NCBI GenBank assembly: GCA_934307695.1
Contig: CAKRCS010000016.1
Span: forward strand, 1-41,560
DNA from: an uncultured Agathobacter sp.
GTDB taxonomy: Bacteria; Bacillota; Clostridia; Lachnospirales; Lachnospiraceae
Direction of reading: 5' to 3'
Length of the DNA: 41,560 nt
Made by a program: the position numbers and the translations under genes. The notes beneath the pieces were generated by a model. That model was not told where the DNA came from. It searched no databases and saw nothing but the letters and a program-made list of their open reading frames with translations. Below, piece after piece: positions 32,723 to 41,391 of the stretch (positions are counted from its first letter, which is position 1; every line of letters starts with the position of its first letter).

Positions 32723-32837
32723 ACATCACTTGCATTTTTTGTATTTTATTTCATAATAAACATGTTGTGTTTTTCTATTTTATATCATTTTTAGGAAAAA
32801 ACAGCTTTATGCTTTACATTTTTAAGGAGATTATGAC

Positions 32838-33677
32838 ATGAACCAGCAAAAAAAAGGTTACCTTTTTATCATATTATCTGCAATCTGTTTTGCAACCGGG
32901 GGCATTCTGATCAAGATCAACACCTGGTCACCCATGACGATCAGCGGTGTGCGTTCCCTTTTTGCAATCCCTGTATTATATATTTTCTACCGGAGGCTCG
33001 GACATAAATTCTGCTTTAATAAGTCCGTATTCTTCTGTGCGCTTGCGAACACCGGAATGTGTACCACGTTTGTGATTGCCAACAAGCTGACAACTGCCGC
33101 AAACGCGATCGTGCTGCAATTTACGCTCCCGATCTACATTCTGCTTCTGACATGGATCTTTTTTAAGAAGAAACCGGACAAAACATCTGTCCTCTCCGCA
33201 CTTTTGTCCTTCGCAGGGATCTGCTTTTTCTTCTTCGACAGTATCTCCACGACCGGAATGATCGGAAATATCGTTGCACTCGTCTCCGGCTTTTTGTATG
33301 CGATCGTGTTTATGACCAAGAAAATCCCCGGCTCCGATTTTGCATCGTCAGCGCTGCTTTCCTTCGCACTCAACTTCGTTATCGGAATCCCGTTCACGCT
33401 GCAGGAGACCACGATCAGCCAGACCAACATCATCAGTGTCGTGCTGCTTGGCGTGATCCAGATTGGCTTTGCATACATCTTTCTGGAGCAGGGGCTTACA
33501 GTTGTCTCCCCGATTGGAGCAGCTCTTGCCTCCATGATCGAACCGATCCTCAACCCGATTCTCGTCGCAGTATTCTACAAGGAGACGATCGGCGCGATGA
33601 GCTTTGTCGGAGCGGTCATCGTTTTCATCTCCTCGATTGTATACAATGTATATGAGGGTGTGAAAAAAACTGATTAA
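32838..33677 (+). CDS. EamA/DMT superfamily transporter
   Basis: The 279-aa protein has ten hydrophobic helices in two EamA repeats (about 6-135 and 145-275). Family features include the start FIILSAICFATGGILIK, TAANAIVLQFTLPIYILLL near 85-105, and GAALASMIEPILNPILVAVFYKE in the second repeat. It probably exports or imports small metabolites such as amino acids or nucleobases; which one is unknown. AAGGAG lies 8 bases before ATG. It is followed after about 70 bases by asnA, which has its own promoter. Confidence 0.92.
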   Translation: MNQQKKGYLFIILSAICFATGGILIKINTWSPMTISGVRSLFAIPVLYIFYRRLGHKFCFNKSVFFCALANTGMCTTFVIANKLTTAANAIVLQFTLPIYILLLTWIFFKKKPDKTSVLSALLSFAGICFFFFDSISTTGMIGNIVALVSGFLYAIVFMTKKIPGSDFASSALLSFALNFVIGIPFTLQETTISQTNIISVVLLGVIQIGFAYIFLEQGLTVVSPIGAALASMIEPILNPILVAVFYKETIGAMSFVGAVIVFISSIVYNVYEGVKKTD

Positions 33678-33686
33678 AATGTTCTA

Positions 33687-33715
33687 TTGTAATTATGTTC
33701 CATTCATTTTATACT
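33687..33715 (+). promoter_or_regulatory. Promoter of asnA
   Basis: TTGTAA (33687-33692), 17 bases, TATACT (33710-33715), 31 bases before the asnA ATG. Confidence 0.65.
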
Positions 33716-33746
33716 AGAAAAAAATAAACACGAAAGAGGTTATCCA

Positions 33747-34757
33747 ATGGGCTCAATTATTATTCCAGAAAACTACAAATCAGAGCTTAGTCTTCACGAT
33801 ACCCAGACCGGAATCAAGCAGGTAAAGGATTTTTTCCAGCAGCTTTTGGCTCAGCGCCTGAACTTAAGCCGTGTCTCAGCTCCGCTCTTTGTTGATCCCC
33901 ACACCGGACTCAACGACAACTTAAACGGTTACGAGCGCCCGGTCAATTTTGACATTTTAGAGCAGAACCACCGGGAAGCAGAGGTTGTCCATTCTCTCGC
34001 GAAATGGAAGCGCTATGCACTCGGCAAATACGGCTTTTCCTATGGGGAAGGCATCTACACCGATATGAATGCGATCCGCCGCGACGAGACGACCGACAAC
34101 ATTCATTCTATTTTCGTGGATCAGTGGGACTGGGAGAAGATCATGAAGCGCGAGGAGCGCAATATGGATTATCTTATGGATACCGTCCGCACCGTGTACA
34201 AGTGCCTGCGCAAGACCGAGCAGTACATGGCAATCCAGTATGATTATATCGATCTGATTCTTCCAAAGGATATCTTCTTTATTACAACGCAGGAACTAGA
34301 AGACCTGTATCCGGATAACACTCCAAAGGAGCGCGAGTACTTTATCACCAAGGAGAAGGGTGCCGTATGTCTCATGCAGATTGGAGATAAGCTTGCCTCC
34401 GGTGAGCCGCACGATGGTCGTGCGCCGGACTATGATGACTGGAGCTTAAATGCAGATATCATCGTCTACTATCCGGTTCTTGACATTGCCCTTGAGCTTT
34501 CTTCCATGGGTATCCGCGTAGACAAGGATGCACTTCTCTCCCAGCTTGCAAAGGCTGGATGCCCGGAGCGTGCCGGACTGGATTTCCAGAAAGGCATCAT
34601 CGAGGATACCCTTCCGCTTACCATCGGCGGTGGAATCGGGCAGTCCCGTATCTGTATGTTCTTCCTGCGCAAGGCGCATATCGGAGAGGTTCAGTGCTCG
34701 ATCTGGCCGGAGGATACCGTCCGTGCCTGTGAGGCAGCCGATATCCAGTTGTTGTAA
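33747..34757 (+). CDS. asnA: Aspartate--ammonia ligase AsnA
   Basis: At 336 aa the protein is full length and homologous to the class II tRNA-synthetase fold of AsnA. It has the DNLNGYERPV segment (about 53-62), EAEVVHSLAKWKRYAL (about 76-91), GEGIYTDMNAIRRDE (about 99-113), VDQWDWEK and the C-terminal motif 3-like LTIGGGIGQSRICMFFL (about 291-307). It makes asparagine from aspartate, ammonia and ATP. A GAGG ribosome binding site precedes ATG. It has its own promoter and a terminator shared with the convergent MATE gene. Confidence 0.97.
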   Translation: MGSIIIPENYKSELSLHDTQTGIKQVKDFFQQLLAQRLNLSRVSAPLFVDPHTGLNDNLNGYERPVNFDILEQNHREAEVVHSLAKWKRYALGKYGFSYGEGIYTDMNAIRRDETTDNIHSIFVDQWDWEKIMKREERNMDYLMDTVRTVYKCLRKTEQYMAIQYDYIDLILPKDIFFITTQELEDLYPDNTPKEREYFITKEKGAVCLMQIGDKLASGEPHDGRAPDYDDWSLNADIIVYYPVLDIALELSSMGIRVDKDALLSQLAKAGCPERAGLDFQKGIIEDTLPLTIGGGIGQSRICMFFLRKAHIGEVQCSIWPEDTVRACEAADIQLL

Positions 34758-34782
34758 GCTTTCGCTGCATAATTGGCAAACA

Positions 34783-34826
34783 AAGAGGCAGTCGCTGTAT
34801 CAAACAGCAACTGCCTTACTTTTTTT
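34783..34826. terminator. Bidirectional terminator between asnA and the MATE gene
   Basis: AGGCAGT-x-GCTGT (34786-34798) pairs with ACAGC-x-ACTGCCT (34804-34816) and is followed on the plus strand by a run of seven T. The MATE stop codon (34800-34802) lies in the loop, so the hairpin serves both converging genes. Confidence 0.85.
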
Positions 34827-36143
34827 GCGAAGCACATACCAATACGACCCCATCAAAAACAGCCATGCACCGACCCATGCTGCAACCTCGGACAGCGCAA
34901 TTCCGCGATAGCTTAGCACGCCTACCGTCACGCCGAAAATCAGCCTCATCAATACCTCGATCAAACCGGAAAACATCGGAAGTACGGTATTTCCAAGCCC
35001 CTGAAGAGAACAGCGGTACACATACAGGTATCCGAGTGCAAACAGTCCGACTCCTGTAATCGGCAGAAACTGTGCGCTGTACGCGATTGGCTCTGTGCCA
35101 TTTAGCATGATGCTTACGAGTAATCCCGGAATAAAAATTTCCGCGAGAGCCAGCGGTATATTAACGATGGTTGCCATAAGAACACCTTTTCTTACGCCTG
35201 TACGGATACGTTCGATTTTTCCCGCACCGAGGTTCTGTCCAACGAATGTCAGCATAGTCATTCCAACCGCAATACTGCTCTGCTCAAAAAGCGTAAGTAT
35301 CTTCATGCAGGCAGCATATGCCGCAACATAATCGCTTCCCATACGATTGACAATGGTCTGCAGGATCAGACAGCCACCTGCCGTGATTGCATTCATGATT
35401 GCTACCGGAAATCCTGTTCCGAGCAAAGCTCCGGCAACCTTCCATGAGAAGCAAAAATCTTCCTTCTTCAGCCGCAGTTCATCTATCTTAAGTATCGTCC
35501 GTAAACAGATCAGTCCTGCAATGAGCTGTGAGACTACTGTTGCAATAGCAGCACCTTCCACTCCCATACGAAACGGAATGACCAGAATATAGTCCAGAAC
35601 AATATTGATCACAGAAGACACAACGGTGGCGATCAAAGGTGTCCGGCTGTTGCCGACCGCGCGCAAAATCGTATATGCAAGATTGCACAAAAGTGAAATC
35701 AGTATTCCATATAATATAATACGGAAATATGCCAGCGCATCTTCCAAAATGTCAAGCGGTGTATCCACCAGTAGAAATACCGGACGAATTACGCACAGGC
35801 ATGCTATCGTTGATACCGCTCCGATCACAACACTTAATATAAGTGCAACTCCAATCTGCCCCCTCAGGCGTCTGAAATCCCCTGCTCCAAAGCTCTGGCT
35901 CATATGTATTCCGAATCCGCCCGTCAACCCGAATATAAAACCCAAGAGCAAAAAATTGATCAGTCCGGTTGCCCCGACTGCCGCAAGTGCATCATCGCCG
36001 ATTCCCTTCCCGACAATAACGCTATCCACCATGCTATATGCCTGTTGGAACAGATTTCCAAGAAAAATCGGCATAAAAAAGAATAGGAGCAGACGAAAAA
36101 TACTCCCCTCCGTCATATTACTTGTCTTATTGTTCAAATTCAT
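34800..36143 (-). CDS. MATE family efflux transporter
   Basis: The 447-aa protein has twelve membrane helices. Typical MATE features are PIFLGNLFQQAYSMVDSVIVG (about 20-40), GATGLINFLLLGF and a second-half repeat starting near 245 (LGTGFPVAIMNAI). It exports drugs or metabolites by Na+ or H+ antiport; clostridial DinF/NorM-like members are often of unknown substrate. It begins 14 bases after the polysaccharide deacetylase stop and probably shares that transcript. The RBS (AGCAGG) is close to the ATG and moderate. Confidence 0.93.
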   Translation of the reverse strand: MNLNNKTSNMTEGSIFRLLLFFFMPIFLGNLFQQAYSMVDSVIVGKGIGDDALAAVGATGLINFLLLGFIFGLTGGFGIHMSQSFGAGDFRRLRGQIGVALILSVVIGAVSTIACLCVIRPVFLLVDTPLDILEDALAYFRIILYGILISLLCNLAYTILRAVGNSRTPLIATVVSSVINIVLDYILVIPFRMGVEGAAIATVVSQLIAGLICLRTILKIDELRLKKEDFCFSWKVAGALLGTGFPVAIMNAITAGGCLILQTIVNRMGSDYVAAYAACMKILTLFEQSSIAVGMTMLTFVGQNLGAGKIERIRTGVRKGVLMATIVNIPLALAEIFIPGLLVSIMLNGTEPIAYSAQFLPITGVGLFALGYLYVYRCSLQGLGNTVLPMFSGLIEVLMRLIFGVTVGVLSYRGIALSEVAAWVGAWLFLMGSYWYVLRKKSKAVAV

Positions 36144-36157
36144 TTACCTGCTTTCTA

Positions 36158-37009
36158 TTATTTCAGAAGATGTTTTATCTCTCCCGGCTTGACCTCCACC
36201 GGCTGTCCGTCAACACTAAGCCATACCGGAAGTGCCGATGGGTTCTTTGCCATTGTGCGGTCAGCATTGCAGATCAGGCGGCGCACCGCGTTTTCGTACT
36301 CGCAGATCTCGCCATTTGTTGCATACCAGATATCCTCCCGCCCGGAAAGTGTCTTTAAGGTTTCCTCCATCTTCTCCCAGCTATCTCTTCCATCCAGCTC
36401 ATAGGAGTGCCCCCAGATATAAAAGAGCTCGCGTGTCTGATATGGCTGGCGCTCCGCATTATCATCAAGGAAACGTCCGATCAGCTCCGCCATGACATCA
36501 TCCCCGAAATGGCAGCTCGGATGCCACATCAAGAAGTCCCGCGGAATGGCAAACGAGTTCGTTGACTGCACAGTGCGGCTATATGAAATACCGCACTCCC
36601 GCATAACGGCAAGCACCGTATCATCATAAGGTCCATACGGATATGCCATTCCCGTCACCGGATAACCTACCAGTTTTTCAAGATTCTTACGATCCTCACC
36701 GATCTCGTAGCGAATTGCCTCCTGATCTAAAAATACCAGATTCGGATGTGACACGGTATGTACTGCTACCTCATGCCCTGCATATAGTGCTGCTACCTCA
36801 TCCGCCTCGATCTTATTGTGTGTCGCCTCACTGATGAATGCCGGATCGCAGATCATGCCCTCTTTCCCGAAGCAGCCGGAATTGAGATTGAAGGTTCCGC
36901 GGACTTTGTACTTATTAAACAGCTCCACCAGACGGCGATCCTGTGTCACCCCGTCGTCAAAGCTGAATGTTACACATTTTGTTTTTCCCCCATAGAATAA
37001 TGGTTCCAT
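36158..37009 (-). CDS. Polysaccharide deacetylase (NodB homology) family protein
   Basis: The 283-aa protein starts at the ATG at 37009, with GGGGG about 8 bases before it; the frame is open 15 codons further but without an RBS. The NodB domain shows VTFSFDDG with metal-binding Asp18/19, and HTVSH (84-88) with the two metal His, followed by MAYPYGPYDD (about 120-129). There is no signal peptide, so it acts inside the cell or is exported unusually. A short C-terminal segment (about 245-283) forms an extra beta region (NPSALPVWLSVDGQPVEV). Its substrate is unknown; such cytoplasmic forms may act on small N-acetylated or other sugars. Confidence 0.88.
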   Translation of the reverse strand: MEPLFYGGKTKCVTFSFDDGVTQDRRLVELFNKYKVRGTFNLNSGCFGKEGMICDPAFISEATHNKIEADEVAALYAGHEVAVHTVSHPNLVFLDQEAIRYEIGEDRKNLEKLVGYPVTGMAYPYGPYDDTVLAVMRECGISYSRTVQSTNSFAIPRDFLMWHPSCHFGDDVMAELIGRFLDDNAERQPYQTRELFYIWGHSYELDGRDSWEKMEETLKTLSGREDIWYATNGEICEYENAVRRLICNADRTMAKNPSALPVWLSVDGQPVEVKPGEIKHLLK

Positions 37010-37034
37010 CTTTACATCCCCCTGTATATTCTTC

Positions 37035-37058
37035 GGGTGTGCCCGGCAAGGCACACCC
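37035..37058 (-). promoter_or_regulatory. Leader hairpin upstream of the deacetylase gene
   Basis: GGGTGTGCC and GGCACACCC form a perfect 9-bp stem with a six-base loop, within the 5' leader of about 63 nt. The T run (37059-37063) is on the plus-strand side, so it is not a minus-strand terminator for the oxidoreductase gene upstream. It may stabilise or regulate the leader. Confidence 0.4.
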
Positions 37059-37078
37059 TTTTTCGTACTATAATCCGT

Positions 37079-37107
37079 AATTTACCACCAGCCCTTTCGC
37101 ATGTCAA
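37079..37107 (-). promoter_or_regulatory. Sigma-A promoter of the deacetylase-MATE unit
   Basis: TTGACA (37102-37107), 17 bases, TAAATT (37079-37084) on the minus strand; transcript start near 37072. Confidence 0.65.
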
Positions 37108-37142
37108 GGTGGGGCTTTTCCTCGCGGGGAAAATGGCGTACA

Positions 37143-39479
37143 CTACAAGATCGGGTGCTCCGCGCATGCTTTGATGCGTTCATAGCGCCGGTTGACTTCC
37201 TCCTGTATATCGTTTACAAGGTCTGCATACTGTGGTTGTGCCAGGTGCGCGGTTCGTCCCATCATGGAGAAAAAATCAAGGACGGGAATTTTCCGGCCTG
37301 TCTTTTCCGGCGCGACAGAGAGCGCCGTCTTGCCATGCTCAACCTCATAGAGCGGGAAGTAGCAGGAATTGACTGCTGCCTCGATGACTTTTGCCTCATG
37401 TTCGGGATTGTCGTTCCAGTTCAGCGGGCAGGCAGAAAGAGCCTTGATATACGCAGTACCTTCGTTTTTTGCATACCACGCGGCTTTTGCCGCCTTCTTT
37501 ATAAAGTCTGCCGGATGGGATTCCGCAGCGGTTGCAACATAAGGGATACCGGTTGCCGCCATGAGCTGTGCCATGTCCTTCTGAAAAAAGCTCTTTCCAT
37601 ACTGCTCTTTTCCCACATGCGAGGTTGCGCTTTTCGCGCCCTTTGGCGTTGCGTAAGACAACTGGTATCCTGTATTCATATAGCCGCCGTTGTCATACTC
37701 AAATATCAGCAGGCGGTGTCCGCGGATCGCCGTCGCAAGTGCGCACCCCATTCCGATGTCCATACCTCCGTCCCCTGTCACCATTACAAATACAATGTCT
37801 CCCGGCGGCAGTTCGCCCTTTTTCTGCTTCCGGTAGCACATCTCCGCCAGTCCACTTAGTGTCGCCGCGCCATTCTGGAAAAGATTGTGAATATACGGCA
37901 CTTTAAAACAGGTCTTTGGATACGGTGTTGTCACGATCATTGCGCATCCGGTCTGGAAAAGCAGCACCACAGGATCTTCGATCGCCCTCAATAACAGATT
38001 TAAGTTTACCACGATCCCGCATCCCGGACAGGCTCCGTGTCCCGGCGCAAGCCGTTTCGGCATCCGCACCGATGCATTCAGGCTTGCGCTTTTTACCTGT
38101 AACGTTCCATTTTTCTCCGTAACACTTGTTACGCTGATCCTTGTCTTTTCCGGTGAAATCGGTTCAAAATAGGACGCACACCCCTCACTTTTTTGCGTCT
38201 GCTTTGTATCTACGCCGTAATAACCCAGATCTCCTGCAAGCCCTTGCTTTTTCTCAGGTGTCAGGCTTCTATGTGGTGTATCTTTTCCCAGTGTTCCGCG
38301 CTCTGCGGCTGGATCGTCAACTTCTAGATTGGCACGCATTTTTTCATCCGCCTGTATCATCATGTCACACAGCTTTTGAACATCCTCCGGGAACAGATCC
38401 TGCCCGCCAAGCCCATAGACAATATTGTATACATTGGCAGATACCCCATACCGCTGCAATGCAGACCGCACTTCCAGAGAAAAAGCGCCACCGCCCGCGC
38501 CATAGCTGTCCTGACGGTCTGTGACAAGGATTGTGCGGGTGTTCTGGCATATTTTTGCAAGTTGTTCCGCCGGGAATGGTCGGAGACAGTGTACGGTTGC
38601 GATTTTGCAAGGCGTGCCATTCTCGGTCTGCACATCGATTGCCTCTTTTGCCGTCTCATACGATGAACCAAGAAAAAGCAGTAATACTTTGGCATCCTCC
38701 GCGCCGTAGCTCTCCACTATCGGACAGCTCCTCTTTGACAGTTCTTCGTATGAAGCGCAAATCTGTGGCAGCTCCTGACGCACTTTTTCCATTGCGCTAT
38801 GAAGCTCATAACGGTTTAACATGATGTCGGCTCCATCCATATATGCCCCGACGCTGATCGGATTGGAGAAGTCAAACAGCGAGCGGTTCCACTGCTTTTC
38901 CCCGACAAATCGCCGCACCGTCTCATCGGATTCAAATCGATAGCAGCGTTTTTTCTGGTGACTGGTAAAAAAGCCGTCGTATGCCACGACAACCGGCAGC
39001 TGTACACGCTCGGCAAGTTTTATGGCAATGATATTGAGATCGTAAACCTGCTGTGCTGTATTGGCAAACAGGATCGGCCAGCCCACGCTAAGCAGATACA
39101 TCAGATCGCTGTGGTCGCCCTTTATGGATAGCGGTCCCGAAACCGTCCGGCACACTACGTTCATAACCATCGGCATTCTTGTTCCGGACTGAACCGGAAG
39201 CTGCTCGATGGCGTATAACAGCCCGTTGGCGCTTGTCGCATTAAATACTCTTCCACCGCCTGCGGCTGCACCATAACAGATGCCTGCCGCAGAATGCTCG
39301 CCCTCCGCCGGTATCATGCACAGATCCGTCTTTCCTTCCGCGTGCAGTGCATCAAGCCCTTCCGCGATCTGTGTGGACGGGGTAATCGGATAGTAACCCA
39401 TCAGGTCATAGCCGATCTGGCGGACTGCAAGTACCGCCATCTCATTTCCGGACGCATATTCAATTATCTGTTTTTCCAT
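37143..39479 (-). CDS. 2-oxoacid:ferredoxin oxidoreductase, fused alpha-beta subunit
   Basis: At 778 aa this joins two subunits that are usually separate. Residues 1-385 are the alpha (PorA/VorB-like) part, with GYYPITPSTQ (28-37), EGEHSAAG (59-66) and the transketolase C-terminal region. A linker (about 386-470) leads to the beta (PorB/VorA-like) part. That part has PGHGACPGCG (479-488), Cys512, TGDGGMDIGMG (568-578) followed by EYDNGGYMNTGYQ for thiamine pyrophosphate, and a final conserved Cys in SACPLNW. The Cys set suits the [4Fe-4S] cluster of beta. It oxidatively decarboxylates a 2-oxoacid to an acyl-CoA, reducing ferredoxin; pyruvate or a branched-chain acid is possible. It starts one base after the upstream gene's stop. 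Confidence 0.88.
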   Translation of the reverse strand: MEKQIIEYASGNEMAVLAVRQIGYDLMGYYPITPSTQIAEGLDALHAEGKTDLCMIPAEGEHSAAGICYGAAAGGGRVFNATSANGLLYAIEQLPVQSGTRMPMVMNVVCRTVSGPLSIKGDHSDLMYLLSVGWPILFANTAQQVYDLNIIAIKLAERVQLPVVVAYDGFFTSHQKKRCYRFESDETVRRFVGEKQWNRSLFDFSNPISVGAYMDGADIMLNRYELHSAMEKVRQELPQICASYEELSKRSCPIVESYGAEDAKVLLLFLGSSYETAKEAIDVQTENGTPCKIATVHCLRPFPAEQLAKICQNTRTILVTDRQDSYGAGGGAFSLEVRSALQRYGVSANVYNIVYGLGGQDLFPEDVQKLCDMMIQADEKMRANLEVDDPAAERGTLGKDTPHRSLTPEKKQGLAGDLGYYGVDTKQTQKSEGCASYFEPISPEKTRISVTSVTEKNGTLQVKSASLNASVRMPKRLAPGHGACPGCGIVVNLNLLLRAIEDPVVLLFQTGCAMIVTTPYPKTCFKVPYIHNLFQNGAATLSGLAEMCYRKQKKGELPPGDIVFVMVTGDGGMDIGMGCALATAIRGHRLLIFEYDNGGYMNTGYQLSYATPKGAKSATSHVGKEQYGKSFFQKDMAQLMAATGIPYVATAAESHPADFIKKAAKAAWYAKNEGTAYIKALSACPLNWNDNPEHEAKVIEAAVNSCYFPLYEVEHGKTALSVAPEKTGRKIPVLDFFSMMGRTAHLAQPQYADLVNDIQEEVNRRYERIKACAEHPIL

Positions 39480-39480
39480 C

Positions 39481-40686
39481 TTACAGCTCCCCTCCGTCTA
39501 CACGCTTCTCTGTCAAAAACGATTCCGATGTTATATAGCCATCCACTCCGCACGCCTCATAATACGCCGGCTTTCGCACCAGCTCCTGATTGGGTACGAA
39601 ATACGGCTTTTGCGGATACTCGCTCTCCTTTGCTGCCACAAGCGCATTGACTGGGCAGATTGTCACGCAGCGCATACAGCCCTTGCAGTGATAATAGTCA
39701 AGCCCCATGTTGATCATCATTTCCCGCCCCTTATACGTTCCCGGCTGGAACTGGAACACCATATCCGGGCAGGTAGCGTCACACTGTGCGCACTGGATGC
39801 ACCGCTCCGGGAAAAACAATGGGATATAGCCCTGTCTGGACGGTGATAGATCGTTGATGACGCTGTTTCCCAGCCAAGGGATTGCGCCGCCGGTCAGCCC
39901 GCGGGTTGCTGCCTGTCTACGGGATGCTGCTCTTGCCTGCCCTTGAGTTGTTGTTCCTGTTCGCTCACGGGGTGCTGTTGCCATCTGTCCACGAGGGACT
40001 GCTCCTGTCTCTTTTATGTCTTCTGGTTCGGGAAATAAATGCTTATGCAAGGTGTCGGGTACTGACTTCGAGGAACAACATTTCACCTGTGCGTCGACCT
40101 CATAAAAGCCTCTGTGTATTCCCTCAAGATTTTTTTCAAGCGCAGAGGCGTATTTCCTGCCAAGCGCATCCCTGCACACTGCATCAGGCTTTTCGCAATC
40201 CTTTAGCCCCAGCAGGCAACAGATCCCGCCAAACAGGATCATATTTATCCTCGCCTTGCACTCCATCGCGATCTGCTGCGCCGGAATGCAATACACGGTC
40301 TGTGCGCACAGTGCATATTTTTCTTTTAACTTGTCCGGGGTATGTTCACTATTTACCAAAACGACCGTATCGCGCGTGATCCCCTCCAGCGTATTTTCCT
40401 TCGCCAGTAGTGCTTCATGAAACACCGCAAGCAGATGTGGATAAACCACCGGAGAATGTGTCCTTATCTCCTGCGCCCAATCACAAAGCCGGATGTACGC
40501 CTTCACAGGTGTTCCGCTCTTTTCCGATCCGTAGCTCGAAAACCCTGCGCTGTTTTTTCCCATATACCGCAGTGCCAGCTCGCCGATCAGCTTCCCGCAG
40601 AGGTTTGCGCCCAATCCACCGATGCTCTCCAGCCGTATCTCATAGTATCCGTTCTCATTTGTTGCCGGCAGTCGTTCTTCTTTCAT
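39481..40686 (-). CDS. 2-oxoacid:ferredoxin oxidoreductase, fused gamma-delta subunit
   Basis: The 401-aa protein combines a gamma domain (about 12-195, starting YYEIRLESIGGLGANLCGKLIGE) and a ferredoxin-like delta domain (about 285-365). The delta domain has two 4Fe-4S motifs, C296-x2-C299-x2-C302-x3-C306 and C334-x2-C337-x2-C340-x3-C344. Between them lies a low-complexity, Arg/Ala/Thr/Gln-rich linker (about 205-270) with four 8-residue repeats (231-262). It pairs with the alpha-beta protein next to it to rebuild the four-subunit enzyme, passing electrons to ferredoxin. AAGGAG lies 8 bases before ATG. A TATAAT about 45 bases upstream may be its -10. Confidence 0.87.
   Translation of the reverse strand: MKEERLPATNENGYYEIRLESIGGLGANLCGKLIGELALRYMGKNSAGFSSYGSEKSGTPVKAYIRLCDWAQEIRTHSPVVYPHLLAVFHEALLAKENTLEGITRDTVVLVNSEHTPDKLKEKYALCAQTVYCIPAQQIAMECKARINMILFGGICCLLGLKDCEKPDAVCRDALGRKYASALEKNLEGIHRGFYEVDAQVKCCSSKSVPDTLHKHLFPEPEDIKETGAVPRGQMATAPRERTGTTTQGQARAASRRQAATRGLTGGAIPWLGNSVINDLSPSRQGYIPLFFPERCIQCAQCDATCPDMVFQFQPGTYKGREMMINMGLDYYHCKGCMRCVTICPVNALVAAKESEYPQKPYFVPNQELVRKPAYYEACGVDGYITSESFLTEKRVDGGEL
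39901..39996 (-). repeat. Degenerate 24-bp tandem repeat in the gamma-delta linker
   Basis: Four in-frame 24-base units encode PRGQMATA, PRERTGTT, TQGQARAA and SRRQAATR. A more degenerate fifth unit may lie just upstream (39997-40020, with ACAGGAGCAG). Differences between units are spread over all codon positions. Confidence 0.7.
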
Positions 40687-41107
40687 CGTCCACGCTCCTT
40701 ATCCGCGCCCGCTCCGAGACGGGCTATTATAGAAAGTATCTCCGATTAGAGCGGGGATATGCTTGTGTTGGATAAATTGGTTTCTTCTATAAAAAAGTGC
40801 TTTCTCATCTGTAAATAATATTTGCAGACACAAAAATTTCCAAAAAACCATTAACTCCAACGCAACGTGATACCGTATGCTGTTCTTGTGAAGTAAAATA
40901 AAGATTATGCCAGCATTTTCCTTTTACTTTCTCAAATTTTGTACTTGAATATGTGCCTATGCACCTTGAAAATTCAATAATAACTGGCAAAAAATAGCAT
41001 GAAACCATCAAGTTTTGGTATAATTGAGTTGTTCAGAAACAATCATACTTCCGGAGGCTCAAGCTATAAATATTTTTGTACCAAAATCGTACCCATTCAC
41101 ACATAAA

Positions 41108-41149
41108 AAATCCCTACAAAGCCCATAAATACAGGTTTTGTAGGGATTT
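41108..41149. terminator. Strong hairpin terminator
   Basis: AAATCCCTACAAA (41108-41120) and TTTGTAGGGATTT (41137-41149) are perfect 13-base arms around a 16-base loop, with A/T runs on both sides. It lies 243 bases past the SLH gene stop, the nearest upstream gene on the minus strand. Confidence 0.75.
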
Positions 41150-41267
41150 ACATTTTTATTCAAACTCGATTTCAGCAACTATATATTGTGTCTAACCAAG
41201 TGTTATATTGCTATATTTTGTATAATTATTCTTGATATTCTATGTATTCTTCATTGTTTTGAGGCTT

Positions 41268-41289
41268 TTTGCAATCATTTTGCAATCAT
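41268..41289. repeat. 11-bp tandem direct repeat
   Basis: TTTGCAATCAT occurs twice with no gap (41268-41278, 41279-41289). Function unknown; it could be a protein-binding site or a relic of a mobile element end. Confidence 0.6.
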
Positions 41290-41391
41290 ACATATACTGC
41301 GTTTTCATTTATTATCTTACATTACCTTCAACAATTGAACCAATTTATGAATCTCATCCTTATCCCTACATTTCATTTCTCGGACATCAAA

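Larger units (their letters stand above)
40687..41391. other. AT-rich intergenic region without a convincing gene
   Basis: About 700 bases of markedly AT-rich sequence between the oxidoreductase and the SLH protein. Contents seen: a possible -10 (TATAAT, about 40726-40731, minus), a hairpin terminator (41108-41149) and an 11-base tandem direct repeat (41268-41289). Short minus-strand frames (19-22 codons, 41250-41390) are too small to assign. A 68-codon minus-strand frame (40805-41011) has no RBS and no recognisable feature. Confidence 0.5.

Noticed and set aside
40805..41011. 68-codon minus-strand frame
   Set aside because: No RBS, AT-rich, no recognisable domain; kept only as part of the intergenic description.
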